Positions 1 to 8,171 of a DNA stretch of 64,000 bases are shown here, one piece after another. Source of the DNA: Sunxiuqinia sp963677175 (GTDB taxonomy: Bacteria; Bacteroidota; Bacteroidia; Bacteroidales; Prolixibacteraceae); NCBI GenBank assembly GCA_963677175.2, contig CAXXES010000004.1, positions 496,001 through 560,000 of the forward strand, given 5' to 3'. Under the pieces are notes generated by a model, which was not told where the DNA came from, ran no database searches, and worked only from the letters and a program-made list of their open reading frames with translations. The translations under genes were made by a program, and so were the position numbers. How positions within the stretch are numbered: the first letter of the stretch is position 1; each line of letters starts with the position of its first letter.

Positions 1-2
1 GT

Positions 3-596
3 TATATGGAGATCAACACAATGAAGACCACTTATAAGAATATTACAAAGTCCACATCGACAGGAACTGAACTTGTTTTGAAAGACAGATTCTTTAATAC
101 GATTGACCTTACCACGTCGGTTAACTTGTTTTACTATAAGCTTGATGGATTTAGCTATCTGCCCAAGGGAGCTGTTTCTGCGGTAACTGGCAAAATGCAG
201 GACAATTTTACATGGAACGTACAAATGATTGCCAATATAGCCTTGCCCAAATCTTACACCCTGCAATTAAATGGCGACTATAGTGCCAGACAGGTGGTTG
301 CTCAGGGCTACGAGAAAGCCAATTATTCGTTGGATGCAGGACTCCGAAAATCGTTTGATAAATTTAGTATAAATCTTAGTGCCGAAGATTTATTCAATTC
401 CCGCAAATGGAGTACAGTTGCCAATGGCGCAGGCTTTAAGCAAGTGTCGCAAAACTGGTGGGGAGGTCGGCAATTTGGAGCAACACTAACTTACAATTTT
501 GGGGATATGTCGTCTCATAATATTGAGGACGAAGAAGAGTCTGGTTTTTCGAACCGTGGCAAAGGTCAGTCCAACCGAATGCGGATGAACCGTTAA
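3..596 (+). CDS. TonB-family outer-membrane beta-barrel protein, C-terminal part
   Basis: The reading frame is open at the left edge, so this is the last ~198 codons of a larger gene. The residues alternate in amphipathic strands with aromatic ends (for example around YTLQLNGDYSARQVV), as in the last strands of an outer-membrane barrel. The tail after the last strand is polar and ends in SNRMRMNR, which resembles the outer_membrane beta-barrel family 3 receptors (PF14905 type) of Bacteroidota. The role is presumably TonB-linked uptake or surface display; the substrate cannot be judged because plug and N-terminal domains lie outside the window. It is separated from the next gene by ~370 bp, so it probably belongs to a different transcription unit. 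Confidence 0.75.
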   Translation, partial: YMEINTMKTTYKNITKSTSTGTELVLKDRFFNTIDLTTSVNLFYYKLDGFSYLPKGAVSAVTGKMQDNFTWNVQMIANIALPKSYTLQLNGDYSARQVVAQGYEKANYSLDAGLRKSFDKFSINLSAEDLFNSRKWSTVANGAGFKQVSQNWWGGRQFGATLTYNFGDMSSHNIEDEEESGFSNRGKGQSNRMRMNR

Positions 597-968
597 AAAT
601 ATCAGATTTAATTTAGCCAAACAGCCCGGAGAGCAAGTCAAATAATCTCTGGATCTCTGTTTTTCTCCATCCCAACTAGTCCTTTGGGCCCGGTTGAGTG
701 TATAATAAAAAAAAGTCATACAGAATTGTGCCGGGCTCAAAAATTACAGAAATAATAGTGCCAATTGTTGTGGTTTATTGAGTTGTAAGAAGTTTTGTGT
801 GAACTATTTATTAGGTGAGCACTCAGACCAAAGGTGGAGGGTATTCATTTGGAGATGCAAAGAATTAAAGAAATTAATGATGAAATATTTTAAAGATTGC
901 AACTATTTAAGTTTTTCCCGATCACTAGGGAGTACATGTTATTACATATTGTTTCTTAAGAACATGTC
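597..968. other. Intergenic region ahead of the sigma-factor operon
   Basis: This stretch is 372 bases of AT-rich sequence between the barrel gene and the ECF sigma gene. The short open frames here overlap the neighbouring genes and have no coding character. It should carry the promoter of the downstream operon, but I could not identify a convincing Bacteroidota -33/-7 pair or a strong terminator. Confidence 0.4.
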
Positions 969-1574
969 ATGGACAAAGCAGTGATTGAAAGAAAACTGGT
1001 AAATGAACTAAAGCAAGGGAGCGAATCGGCATTTACAACTCTTTATAAAATCTATGAAGGAGGGTTGTACAACTTCGTTTTTGCCTTAGTAAAGTTGAAT
1101 GGCGAAGCAGAAGACGTCGTTCAGCAAACCTTCGTAAAGGTGTGGATTAACCGGAAGTCGATTAATGCGGAAATGAATTTTTCTACGTTTCTATTCACTA
1201 TTGCCAAAAATACAGCACTCAACAGCTTACGAAGAATAAAAAATGAAAATAGCTACCTCCGCGATGAAATGTGGAAAAGCGTTGAACTTAGCCGATGCTT
1301 TACCGACGAAAAAATCGAATATGATGAATTGATTTTCCATATACAAGAAGCACTAAACAATGTTAGCAACCTGAAGAAAAAGATATTTGAAATGAGCAGG
1401 AGGAATGGAATGAGTTATAGTGAGATTGGTGAACAGATGGGCATATCAAAATATACGGTAAAAAATCACATTGCCGAAACAATTCGGTTGATTCGAAAAG
1501 AAATCGAGAATAACAAACACATCCGAAATTCATTCACCATTCTCCTTTTATTTCTTTTTCACAAAAACAACTAG
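969..1574 (+). CDS. ECF RNA polymerase sigma factor (FecI-like)
   Basis: This 201-residue protein has the layout of a group 4 sigma factor. Region 2 spans roughly residues 22-90 and contains the LNGEAEDVVQQTFVKVWINR helix, which corresponds to the core-binding and -10 recognition segment. Region 4 spans about 125-185, with a helix-turn-helix around SYSEIGEQMGISKYTVKNH. It would direct RNA polymerase to a small set of promoters, and the adjacent fecR-like gene 44 bp downstream marks it as an anti-sigma-controlled factor. It is probably released when the STN-domain receptor at the end of the same operon engages its ligand. The ATG start follows a weakly AT-rich leader. The family assignment is secure; the regulon is inferred. 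Confidence 0.93.
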   Translation: MDKAVIERKLVNELKQGSESAFTTLYKIYEGGLYNFVFALVKLNGEAEDVVQQTFVKVWINRKSINAEMNFSTFLFTIAKNTALNSLRRIKNENSYLRDEMWKSVELSRCFTDEKIEYDELIFHIQEALNNVSNLKKKIFEMSRRNGMSYSEIGEQMGISKYTVKNHIAETIRLIRKEIENNKHIRNSFTILLLFLFHKNN

Positions 1575-1618
1575 TCTCTCTTCGTCAGTTAAGTGTATAA
1601 GGTATAAAGCAAGCTAAA

Positions 1619-2581
1619 ATGAGTAATTCATCACTGGATAAATATTTAAACGACAAGTGCACCCGCAAAGAGTTTGATGAAGCTCTGGAAATGCTAACCC
1701 GCGAAAATTCAGACAAGGATTACAATGATGTTTTGTTTGCTTTCTGGCAAAAGTGCCAGGAAGAATCAGTTGAAGTATTCCCTGAAACATTAAAAATCAG
1801 GGAACCAAAAAGAGAAACGAAAAAATATTTACAATTCTTCGCGCCATTAAAAATTGCGGTAATGATTGCAATATTCATTGCCATCGGACTGGTAGTGTCC
1901 AAAGTATTGAAACAGGAACCAATAAACGATGCAACTACTTTCATATCTACAAATCAAACAAAAAATATTGATTTAAAAGATGGCTCTTACATTACACTAT
2001 GTGCTGGTAGCAAGGTAGAACTCGCCGACAATTTTAATGAGCAACGTAATGTTAATTTACTAGGCAAAGCATCGTTTGAGGTAAAACATATAGACAAAAC
2101 TCCATTTTTCGTGCATACCGATAATATTTGTATTAAAGTTACCGGTACATCCTTCAGTGTTAGGAATTTTAGTAACGAACCAACAGCAACGGTGACGGTA
2201 AAGACCGGGAAAGTTGAAGTGAGCTTGGCAAGCAGTATACAAGAGAGCCCCGTTCTGCTTATGCCTGGACAACAACTAATATTTAGTAAAAAAAATAATG
2301 ACCATTTTTTGCGTAATGTAAATAGTGAATTATATGTCGATATTAAAGACCATGAACTGTATTATAATGAAACACCTCTTTTCGAGGTAATTACCGACAT
2401 TGAAAATTACTATTCTGTTCATATCGAAGTACAGGATTCTGCATTGCTCGACAGTCGGGTTACAGGTACATATACCAATTTAGACCTTCATGAGGTACTA
2501 AAATCGGTATGTTTTATTAATAAACTCAACTATCAGGAAATAAGTCACAACAAGTACAGGCTATTTGTAAAGCATCAATAG
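1619..2581 (+). CDS. FecR-family anti-sigma factor
   Basis: This 320-residue single-pass membrane protein is predicted to hold the preceding sigma factor inactive. The N-terminal ~70 residues are cytoplasmic and sigma-binding, a hydrophobic segment at about 74-97 spans the inner membrane, and the periplasmic part follows. The FecR domain lies at about 110-205 (ITLCAGSKVELADNF and TVKTGKVEVSL are typical). A DUF4974-like C-terminal domain lies at about 245-315 (YYNETPLFEVITDIENYY), the usual partner for the signalling STN domain of a TonB receptor. The matching receptor is the last gene of this operon (8168-10729) rather than the next gene, which is unusual: five other genes are inserted between them. 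Confidence 0.92.
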   Translation: MSNSSLDKYLNDKCTRKEFDEALEMLTRENSDKDYNDVLFAFWQKCQEESVEVFPETLKIREPKRETKKYLQFFAPLKIAVMIAIFIAIGLVVSKVLKQEPINDATTFISTNQTKNIDLKDGSYITLCAGSKVELADNFNEQRNVNLLGKASFEVKHIDKTPFFVHTDNICIKVTGTSFSVRNFSNEPTATVTVKTGKVEVSLASSIQESPVLLMPGQQLIFSKKNNDHFLRNVNSELYVDIKDHELYYNETPLFEVITDIENYYSVHIEVQDSALLDSRVTGTYTNLDLHEVLKSVCFINKLNYQEISHNKYRLFVKHQ

Positions 2582-2607
2582 TAGAAATCTTATTAATTAC
2601 TGACCCC

Positions 2608-5076
2608 TTGAAATTACAATCTATATTTTTATTGTTAATACTTTCACTGGCAGTTCCTTGCTTTGCCTGCGGCATCAATTTCAGCGGTGTGATATTCGAC
2701 GACGAAACCAACGAGCCAATTCCGTTTGTAAATATCTGGATACCTGGAACTACTATTGGTACTACTTCCAATATTGAAGGGCGATTCATACTTCATACCG
2801 ATTCATGCACAACAATAAGCTTTTCATCTGTCGGGTATGTTACTCAGTCGAAGCAAATTGATCTTAAAACTATCGATTATGTATGGGAGATTCGCTTGAA
2901 AAAAGATATACAGAATATTGCAGAAATCTCGGTAAAACCAGATAACTCATACGACGAAGCCTTGTTTGAAAAGGTGTTAGACCATAAAAAAGTGAATAGT
3001 AAAAATCTTACGCTATTCAAAAAATTTAGTAATTACGACCGAACAACAGTATTGTTGGCTGCAAATAAAAATGGAAAATTGCAGAAACTTCTAAAAGTTC
3101 CCGACGATGTATTTATTAAAGAAGAAAACGGAACATCATATTTGCCGGTTTATTATTCCGAATCTCTAAAAAATATTACACAAAATGATGATACCGAAGT
3201 TGATATTATCTCAGATCACAAAGATGGTATACTACCAAACCTGAACAAACAAATTGAAAGTATAGTATTAAAGAAGATCGCAATTGATTTTAATTTCTAT
3301 AAAAATCAGATTACTGTTCTCGACCGTGGTTTTATATCTCCGCTAAGTAATATGGCTTTACTCTATTATAACATTTATGTTACAGATAGTTTATTGTGTG
3401 ATGGAATGAAACATTATAAGTTTAGCTGTTATCCGAAAAATAAACACGACCTGGTTTTTAATGGGTATTTCTGGGTCGAAGAAAGTAGTTTTGCTCTAAC
3501 AAGTATTAGTGTCACTCTGCCTTCTAAAGCCAATATCAATTTTATTGAAGCGCTGAATGTAAATGTTACTTACGAGAAACATCCCAATGGGAAATGGTTT
3601 TATAAAGACCAAAAAACAGATGTGAAATTTTCTCTTGGGAAAAATACATCGCTAAATATTGCCGATAACCAATACGACAACGAAGAACAGGAAGGAAAAT
3701 TTCAGATTAACAGGGTTTTACAATACATGCTGCAATTGCCAAAAGATACTGTCGAAAAACAAAATAATATTGTACAGAAAAACCCATTTCTAGTTTCCTA
3801 TAACGAAATTGAACTACAAACGAAAAGCGGGATCCAAAAACTTAAAGAGAATAAAGCCCTAAAACGTATCGATAAAATTGGAGATATGTTTTTATCAGGT
3901 TATTATACACAAGGAAAATTTGAAATTGGTCCTATTTTCGATATATACAGTACCAATAAAATAGAAGGGAACAGGTTCACCGTACCAATAAGGACAAGTG
4001 CAGCTCTATTCAAGAATTTTACAGTAGGCGGTTACCTGGGGTTTGGAACTCAAAACAATAAAGTTAAATATGGTATCTCTACTGCTTTCCGTTTGCCTTC
4101 GAAAACACGAACAATTCTTTCGGCACAATACTCCGATGATTACGCGATAGCATCGAAGAGCCAGTACACGCAGTTTATTCAGGAAAATCCTTACAGTAAG
4201 GGGAGTGGTAATTTTATTTCGGCATTAACATCGAAAGAGAGAAATGCTTTTGTCTATCATCAAAAACGCTTTGAAATGAAGTTGGAAACCGACCTTTCAA
4301 AATGTGTAGGATTATCCTTAAACCCATATTACAATAGAAATTACAGTTCCGATTACCTGAAGTTTAATGTTAATAAGGTAGATATTGGCAGTTTTGACAA
4401 TACGGGCATGCTAATTAACTTTCGTTTTGCATTCGACCAACATTACGATGAAACATATTTTGCCCGTGTATATTATGGGAACACGAAGCCAGTACTAAAT
4501 GTAAGCTTTGATATTGGGAAAATCAGGAAGTTTCCCGGAAACACAAGTTCCCGAAATTTTTATGCCCTTTCCAATGTATCGGTTAAACATCGTTTTAACC
4601 TGGGACAGGCATATCTCAGGTATATGGTCAATGCTGGATATATGGTTGGGAATGTTCCTTATGTGCTGCTAGATAAGCCTTACGGCAACAATTCACTGGG
4701 TTATTCACGATATTCGTTTAACTTATTAAACTATGCCTCGTTTGCCCATAACCTATATACCAACATTCACTTAAATTTAAATGGTGGTGGTATTCTATTC
4801 AACCGCGCTCCGTTGCTATCGAGTCTCAACCTTCGTGAAATTGTATCGCTAAAATGTCATTACGGAACAAGGACAAAACAGCTGGAAAATACAATTGATG
4901 TTCCAGAGTTTTATAATCATAAGCAAACAAAACCCTATGCTGAACTAGGCTTTGGGATCACGAATATTTTTAAAGTATTGAGGGTAGAATATGTACGAGT
5001 TTTAGGCAACAAAGAAGCAATTAATAACTACGCAATAAAACATGGCATTCGAATGCGTTTCGAAGTTATGTTTTGA
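2608..5076 (+). CDS. DUF5686-family outer-membrane protein with CarboxypepD_reg-like N-terminus
   Basis: This 822-residue protein starts at a TTG codon 26 bp after fecR. A signal peptide (about residues 1-20, ending near CFACG) is followed by a carboxypeptidase-regulatory-like beta-sandwich at about 23-95 (GVIFDDETNEPIPFVNIWIP). The rest is a long region ending in repeated amphipathic strands and a terminal phenylalanine (RMRFEVMF), so it is an outer-membrane barrel. Size and domain order match the DUF5686/CarboxypepD_reg-like family common in Bacteroidota, whose function is not established. It overlaps the next frame by a TTGA motif and so is translationally linked to the DUF4833 gene. TTG as start is supported by the signal peptide beginning there. 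Confidence 0.82.
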   Translation: MKLQSIFLLLILSLAVPCFACGINFSGVIFDDETNEPIPFVNIWIPGTTIGTTSNIEGRFILHTDSCTTISFSSVGYVTQSKQIDLKTIDYVWEIRLKKDIQNIAEISVKPDNSYDEALFEKVLDHKKVNSKNLTLFKKFSNYDRTTVLLAANKNGKLQKLLKVPDDVFIKEENGTSYLPVYYSESLKNITQNDDTEVDIISDHKDGILPNLNKQIESIVLKKIAIDFNFYKNQITVLDRGFISPLSNMALLYYNIYVTDSLLCDGMKHYKFSCYPKNKHDLVFNGYFWVEESSFALTSISVTLPSKANINFIEALNVNVTYEKHPNGKWFYKDQKTDVKFSLGKNTSLNIADNQYDNEEQEGKFQINRVLQYMLQLPKDTVEKQNNIVQKNPFLVSYNEIELQTKSGIQKLKENKALKRIDKIGDMFLSGYYTQGKFEIGPIFDIYSTNKIEGNRFTVPIRTSAALFKNFTVGGYLGFGTQNNKVKYGISTAFRLPSKTRTILSAQYSDDYAIASKSQYTQFIQENPYSKGSGNFISALTSKERNAFVYHQKRFEMKLETDLSKCVGLSLNPYYNRNYSSDYLKFNVNKVDIGSFDNTGMLINFRFAFDQHYDETYFARVYYGNTKPVLNVSFDIGKIRKFPGNTSSRNFYALSNVSVKHRFNLGQAYLRYMVNAGYMVGNVPYVLLDKPYGNNSLGYSRYSFNLLNYASFAHNLYTNIHLNLNGGGILFNRAPLLSSLNLREIVSLKCHYGTRTKQLENTIDVPEFYNHKQTKPYAELGFGITNIFKVLRVEYVRVLGNKEAINNYAIKHGIRMRFEVMF

Positions 5077-5087
5077 CAAACAAAAGC

Positions 5088-5636
5088 ATGTTTATGACTA
5101 AAATTATTTCAATATTCTTATTGTGTTTGGTGATTAACAATGGTTTTTCTCAGAGCAAACAGAACATTCACCAATTTCCGGAGCCAGAAAGAACGCAGAA
5201 ACTTCTTTTTTACATACAACGAAGTTTAAACCAAAATACCATCATTTACGATGCTAATTTCGATAAAAAAGGTTTATTGGACATAAAGAATCCAATCGAT
5301 GTTTATTGGATAAGGTACGACGAAGAAGGGCAGAAAATGCCCCTACGCTTTTTCGAAAAACAATTTGCGTTTGGTGTCAATTGCGAGAAGTTAATAAATT
5401 CGGAGTACGATTATAAAGTTACAATTGCAGCCTGGAGCGAAAGAGTTATTTATATTAAGCAGATTTCACCTTTCAAGGTTATTGCCCTTGTCAATATTAA
5501 AGGTATTTTCTCTATTCTTGAGCATGTATTTATAGGCTCAGATACTGATGGCCGTTTGACCAGGGCAGAATACATTGAAATATATGGATTGGCACAAAAA
5601 ACATTAACCAAAAATTACGAACGAATATTATTATAA
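5088..5636 (+). CDS. DUF4833-domain exported protein
   Basis: The start is taken at the first ATG (5088); a TTG at 5073 that overlaps the upstream stop is an alternative. A hydrophobic signal sequence (MTKIISIFLLCLVI, ending near NNGFSQS) is followed by a ~150-residue domain. Its motifs IQRSLNQNTIIYDANFD, NPIDVYWIRYDEEG and RAEYIEIYG match the DUF4833 family. Members are periplasmic or lipid-linked proteins of unknown function, often found near lipid or polyene biosynthesis genes. The gene sits 3 bp before the LysE-type exporter, so the two are probably co-translated. No catalytic residues can be named. Confidence 0.75.
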   Translation: MFMTKIISIFLLCLVINNGFSQSKQNIHQFPEPERTQKLLFYIQRSLNQNTIIYDANFDKKGLLDIKNPIDVYWIRYDEEGQKMPLRFFEKQFAFGVNCEKLINSEYDYKVTIAAWSERVIYIKQISPFKVIALVNIKGIFSILEHVFIGSDTDGRLTRAEYIEIYGLAQKTLTKNYERILL

Positions 5637-5639
5637 GAT

Positions 5640-6263
5640 ATGTTGTTGCAGTTTTTATTACACGGTATTTTTGTTGGAATTATAATATCGGTACCGGTGG
5701 GGCCTGTTAATGTTATATGCCTGTCGCAAACCCTGCAAAACGGGAGAGTATATGGTTTTAAGTCAACTATAGGAGCAACAATTGCCGATACCATTTTTGC
5801 CATAATAGCCAGTCTTGGAGTTAAAATCTTCATTACTTTCATTACCAATAACCAAACGATATTCGAAATAGGAAGCGGGTTGGTTATTTTGAGTTTTGGT
5901 ATTTTTCTCTTTCTTAATAACCAGGAAAATAATTTCTCCAATGAGAAAAATACGGATCAACATTTTGGCAATTATTTTAAGTCATTTCTTTTTACCATAT
6001 CAAATCCGTTAACTGTACTTTTTTTTATTGCCTACCTTGCTAATTTGCGAACACCAGATAGCGAATTTAGTGCCGGAATAGCCGCTTTCTTTGTTTCAGG
6101 TGTTGTGTTCGGCTCTTTAACATGGTTCTATTCCTTATCGGGAATCGTAACCCGGGTTAAAGAAAAAATAAATCTGAAATACTTTCAATACATCAACGTT
6201 ATTTGCGGATGTATTTTATGTATAGCAGGATTTGTTCTGCTGGTGAAATCGCTAACCACTTGA
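5640..6263 (+). CDS. LysE/RhtB-family amino-acid exporter
   Basis: This 207-residue integral membrane protein has about six hydrophobic segments. The N-terminal signature PVGPVNVICLSQTLQNGR, followed by an ATIADTIFA segment, is characteristic of the LysE superfamily. These carriers export amino acids or their derivatives across the inner membrane. A hydrophilic loop around residues 95-110 separates the two halves. The ATG follows the DUF4833 stop by only 3 bases. Its place beside two acyltransferases that resemble aminolipid-synthesis enzymes suggests the exported compound may be an amino acid or acylated amino acid, but this is inference from context. Confidence 0.85.
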   Translation: MLLQFLLHGIFVGIIISVPVGPVNVICLSQTLQNGRVYGFKSTIGATIADTIFAIIASLGVKIFITFITNNQTIFEIGSGLVILSFGIFLFLNNQENNFSNEKNTDQHFGNYFKSFLFTISNPLTVLFFIAYLANLRTPDSEFSAGIAAFFVSGVVFGSLTWFYSLSGIVTRVKEKINLKYFQYINVICGCILCIAGFVLLVKSLTT

Positions 6264-6328
6264 TTTCGCCTGTCAACTAAAAATAAGGTGTAATTGAAAA
6301 CCTAAACAATAATGGCTAAAACCGAATA

Positions 6329-7240
6329 ATGAAAAATATCAATCCTCGTCAGAAATTGAATTTACATTACAAACAGATGAATAATAGTAACCAAAATAAC
6401 AATATCACGAATGTCCCACCACAAGTTATTCTTGATAGCAAAGAGCTGAAGAAAATTGCAAAACTCCATTTCCCTGGAGGAGAGCTTATCTGCTCAATTA
6501 TTATTCGGTTGTTAAAGTTTCACAAACTCAATAAAATTTATCAAGCATATAGTGGTCCGGGTGAACTTCATTTTATTGAATATGCAATTAAAAGCTTGAA
6601 TTTAAAATATGAAGTAAATAAAGACGCACTACAATATATTCCACAAAGCGGGGCTTTTGTTACCATTTCAAATCATCCGTATGGAGGTGTTGACGGTATA
6701 GGTATATTCAAATTACTGCTGCCGGTCAGACCTGATTACAAAACAGTAAGCAATTACATGATGAGCAGGCTACAACCTTTACAGAATAATTTTTTCACTG
6801 TCAACCCCTTTACCTCAGGGGAAAATGTAAAAATGAATATTGCTGGAATAAAAGCATCAATGCAACACCTCAAAGATGGTCATCCCTTAGGGTTGTTTCC
6901 TGCAGGAGAAGTATCGAGCTATAATAACGATTACCCCGGTATTAGTGATAAAAAATGGGACAGATCGATCATGCGGTTGGTCCAGAAAGCCAATGTCCCG
7001 GTTATTCCAATTTACTTTCATGGCACTAACTCGAAGATATTTCATTTGATTGGAAGAATAAACCCATTTTTACGAACGGCAAAAATACCATCGGAATTAA
7101 TGAATAAATATAAGCACAAAATAAGAATTACAATCGGGAAACCAATTGATACAGACACACAGAAAAACTACCAGACAATTGACGACTATATCGTTTTTTT
7201 GAGACAACAAACTTACAGACTTGCTCACAATGAAAATTAA
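6329..7240 (+). CDS. PlsC-type lysophospholipid/aminolipid O-acyltransferase (GlsA-like)
   Basis: This 303-residue protein has a 1-acylglycerol-3-phosphate acyltransferase fold. The catalytic motif appears as NHPYGGVDG near residue 115, with His and Asp separated by five residues rather than the usual four. This variant is typical of the Bacteroidota O-acyltransferases related to OlsA/GlsA. The glycine/ligand motif appears as LFPAGEV near 190 and VPVIPIYFHG near 225. It would acylate the hydroxyl of an N-(3-hydroxyacyl) amino acid to give the finished lipid. It overlaps the following GNAT-fold acyltransferase by 11 bases, matching the known glsA/glsB pairing for glycine-lipid synthesis. Substrate identity is inferred from family and pairing. 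An internal ATG at 6377 is an alternative start. Confidence 0.8.
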   Translation: MKNINPRQKLNLHYKQMNNSNQNNNITNVPPQVILDSKELKKIAKLHFPGGELICSIIIRLLKFHKLNKIYQAYSGPGELHFIEYAIKSLNLKYEVNKDALQYIPQSGAFVTISNHPYGGVDGIGIFKLLLPVRPDYKTVSNYMMSRLQPLQNNFFTVNPFTSGENVKMNIAGIKASMQHLKDGHPLGLFPAGEVSSYNNDYPGISDKKWDRSIMRLVQKANVPVIPIYFHGTNSKIFHLIGRINPFLRTAKIPSELMNKYKHKIRITIGKPIDTDTQKNYQTIDDYIVFLRQQTYRLAHNEN

Positions 7241-8171
7241 ATTAGACTACTCTAACCGGATTCCGGAAAAGGTTGAACCTATTGGAAAACAGATAAACGT
7301 AAGTTTGCTGATAGAAGAGGTAAATCATTTACAAAGCACCAATAAGAGTCTTCTTAGAAAAGGAACATTTGAATTGTTTTGTACGAAACATAACGAGGTG
7401 CCTGCGCTGATGTATGAGATTGGACGTCAGCGTGAAATAACTTTCAGAAAAGTTGGAGAAGGAAGCAACAAGAGCATCGACCTTGATGCTTTCGATAAAA
7501 CGTATAGTCACCTTGTGATTTGGGATCATTTTCTCAATCAACTGGTTGGTGCATATCGAATAGGCAATGGAAAAGAACTCATCAAGGAAGCGGGTATCGA
7601 AGCACTCTACACAAATACCTTGTTTAATTTCAACGAAAAAATTGAACCCATATTAGCACAAGGCATTGAACTGGGACGTTCGTTTATTACTTTGCCCTAT
7701 CAGCGAAAAACAATGCCGTTATACTTATTATGGTACGGGATCTTTAAATTTGTCCGCTTAAATCCCTGGTGCAATTATTTATATGGTCCGGTAAGCATTA
7801 GTAACAATCTCTGCAAACTTGAGAAAGACAGAATTGTATCGTATATCAACAAGCATCACCAAGATAATACCTATAGTAACTATGTCTCCTGTAAAAATAA
7901 ATACATTGTTGATTCAGATTACGATTTTGAGAATGATAATCCTGATTTTAAAGAACTAAAGTTGCCTGTGTTATTTCGAAAGTACATACATATTAATGGA
8001 AAAATAATTGAATTTAACGTCGACCCGCTTTTTAATAACTCATTGGATGGATTTCTGTTTCTTGATTTTTCGAAGATACCAGATTCGTTCATTGAACGTT
8101 TTTATGTTTACGAAGCGGTAGATTCTTTAAAAACAGGAGATAGTATGTTAATTTCAAATGCAAGTAATTGA
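7230..8171 (+). CDS. OlsB/GlsB-like N-acyltransferase (hemolysin-like GNAT)
   Basis: The start is set at ATG 7230, inside the end of the upstream acyltransferase gene; a TTG lies at 7221. The 313-residue protein has the acetyltransferase-like core of the family once called putative hemolysins. Diagnostic segments are the REITFRKVGEG stretch, SHLVIWDHFLNQLVGAYRIG, and GIELGRSFI followed by LLWYGIFKFV. The family transfers a 3-hydroxyacyl chain from acyl carrier protein to the amino group of ornithine or glycine (OlsB, GlsB). With the preceding PlsC-type enzyme it would form a complete two-step aminolipid pathway at the inner membrane. Its TTGA overlap with the TonB receptor gene ties the pathway to that receptor. 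Confidence 0.8.
   Translation: MKIKLDYSNRIPEKVEPIGKQINVSLLIEEVNHLQSTNKSLLRKGTFELFCTKHNEVPALMYEIGRQREITFRKVGEGSNKSIDLDAFDKTYSHLVIWDHFLNQLVGAYRIGNGKELIKEAGIEALYTNTLFNFNEKIEPILAQGIELGRSFITLPYQRKTMPLYLLWYGIFKFVRLNPWCNYLYGPVSISNNLCKLEKDRIVSYINKHHQDNTYSNYVSCKNKYIVDSDYDFENDNPDFKELKLPVLFRKYIHINGKIIEFNVDPLFNNSLDGFLFLDFSKIPDSFIERFYVYEAVDSLKTGDSMLISNASN

Noticed and set aside
778..984. 68-residue frame overlapping the sigma-factor start
   Set aside because: It overlaps the well-supported start of the sigma gene, has an unusual composition and no ribosome site.
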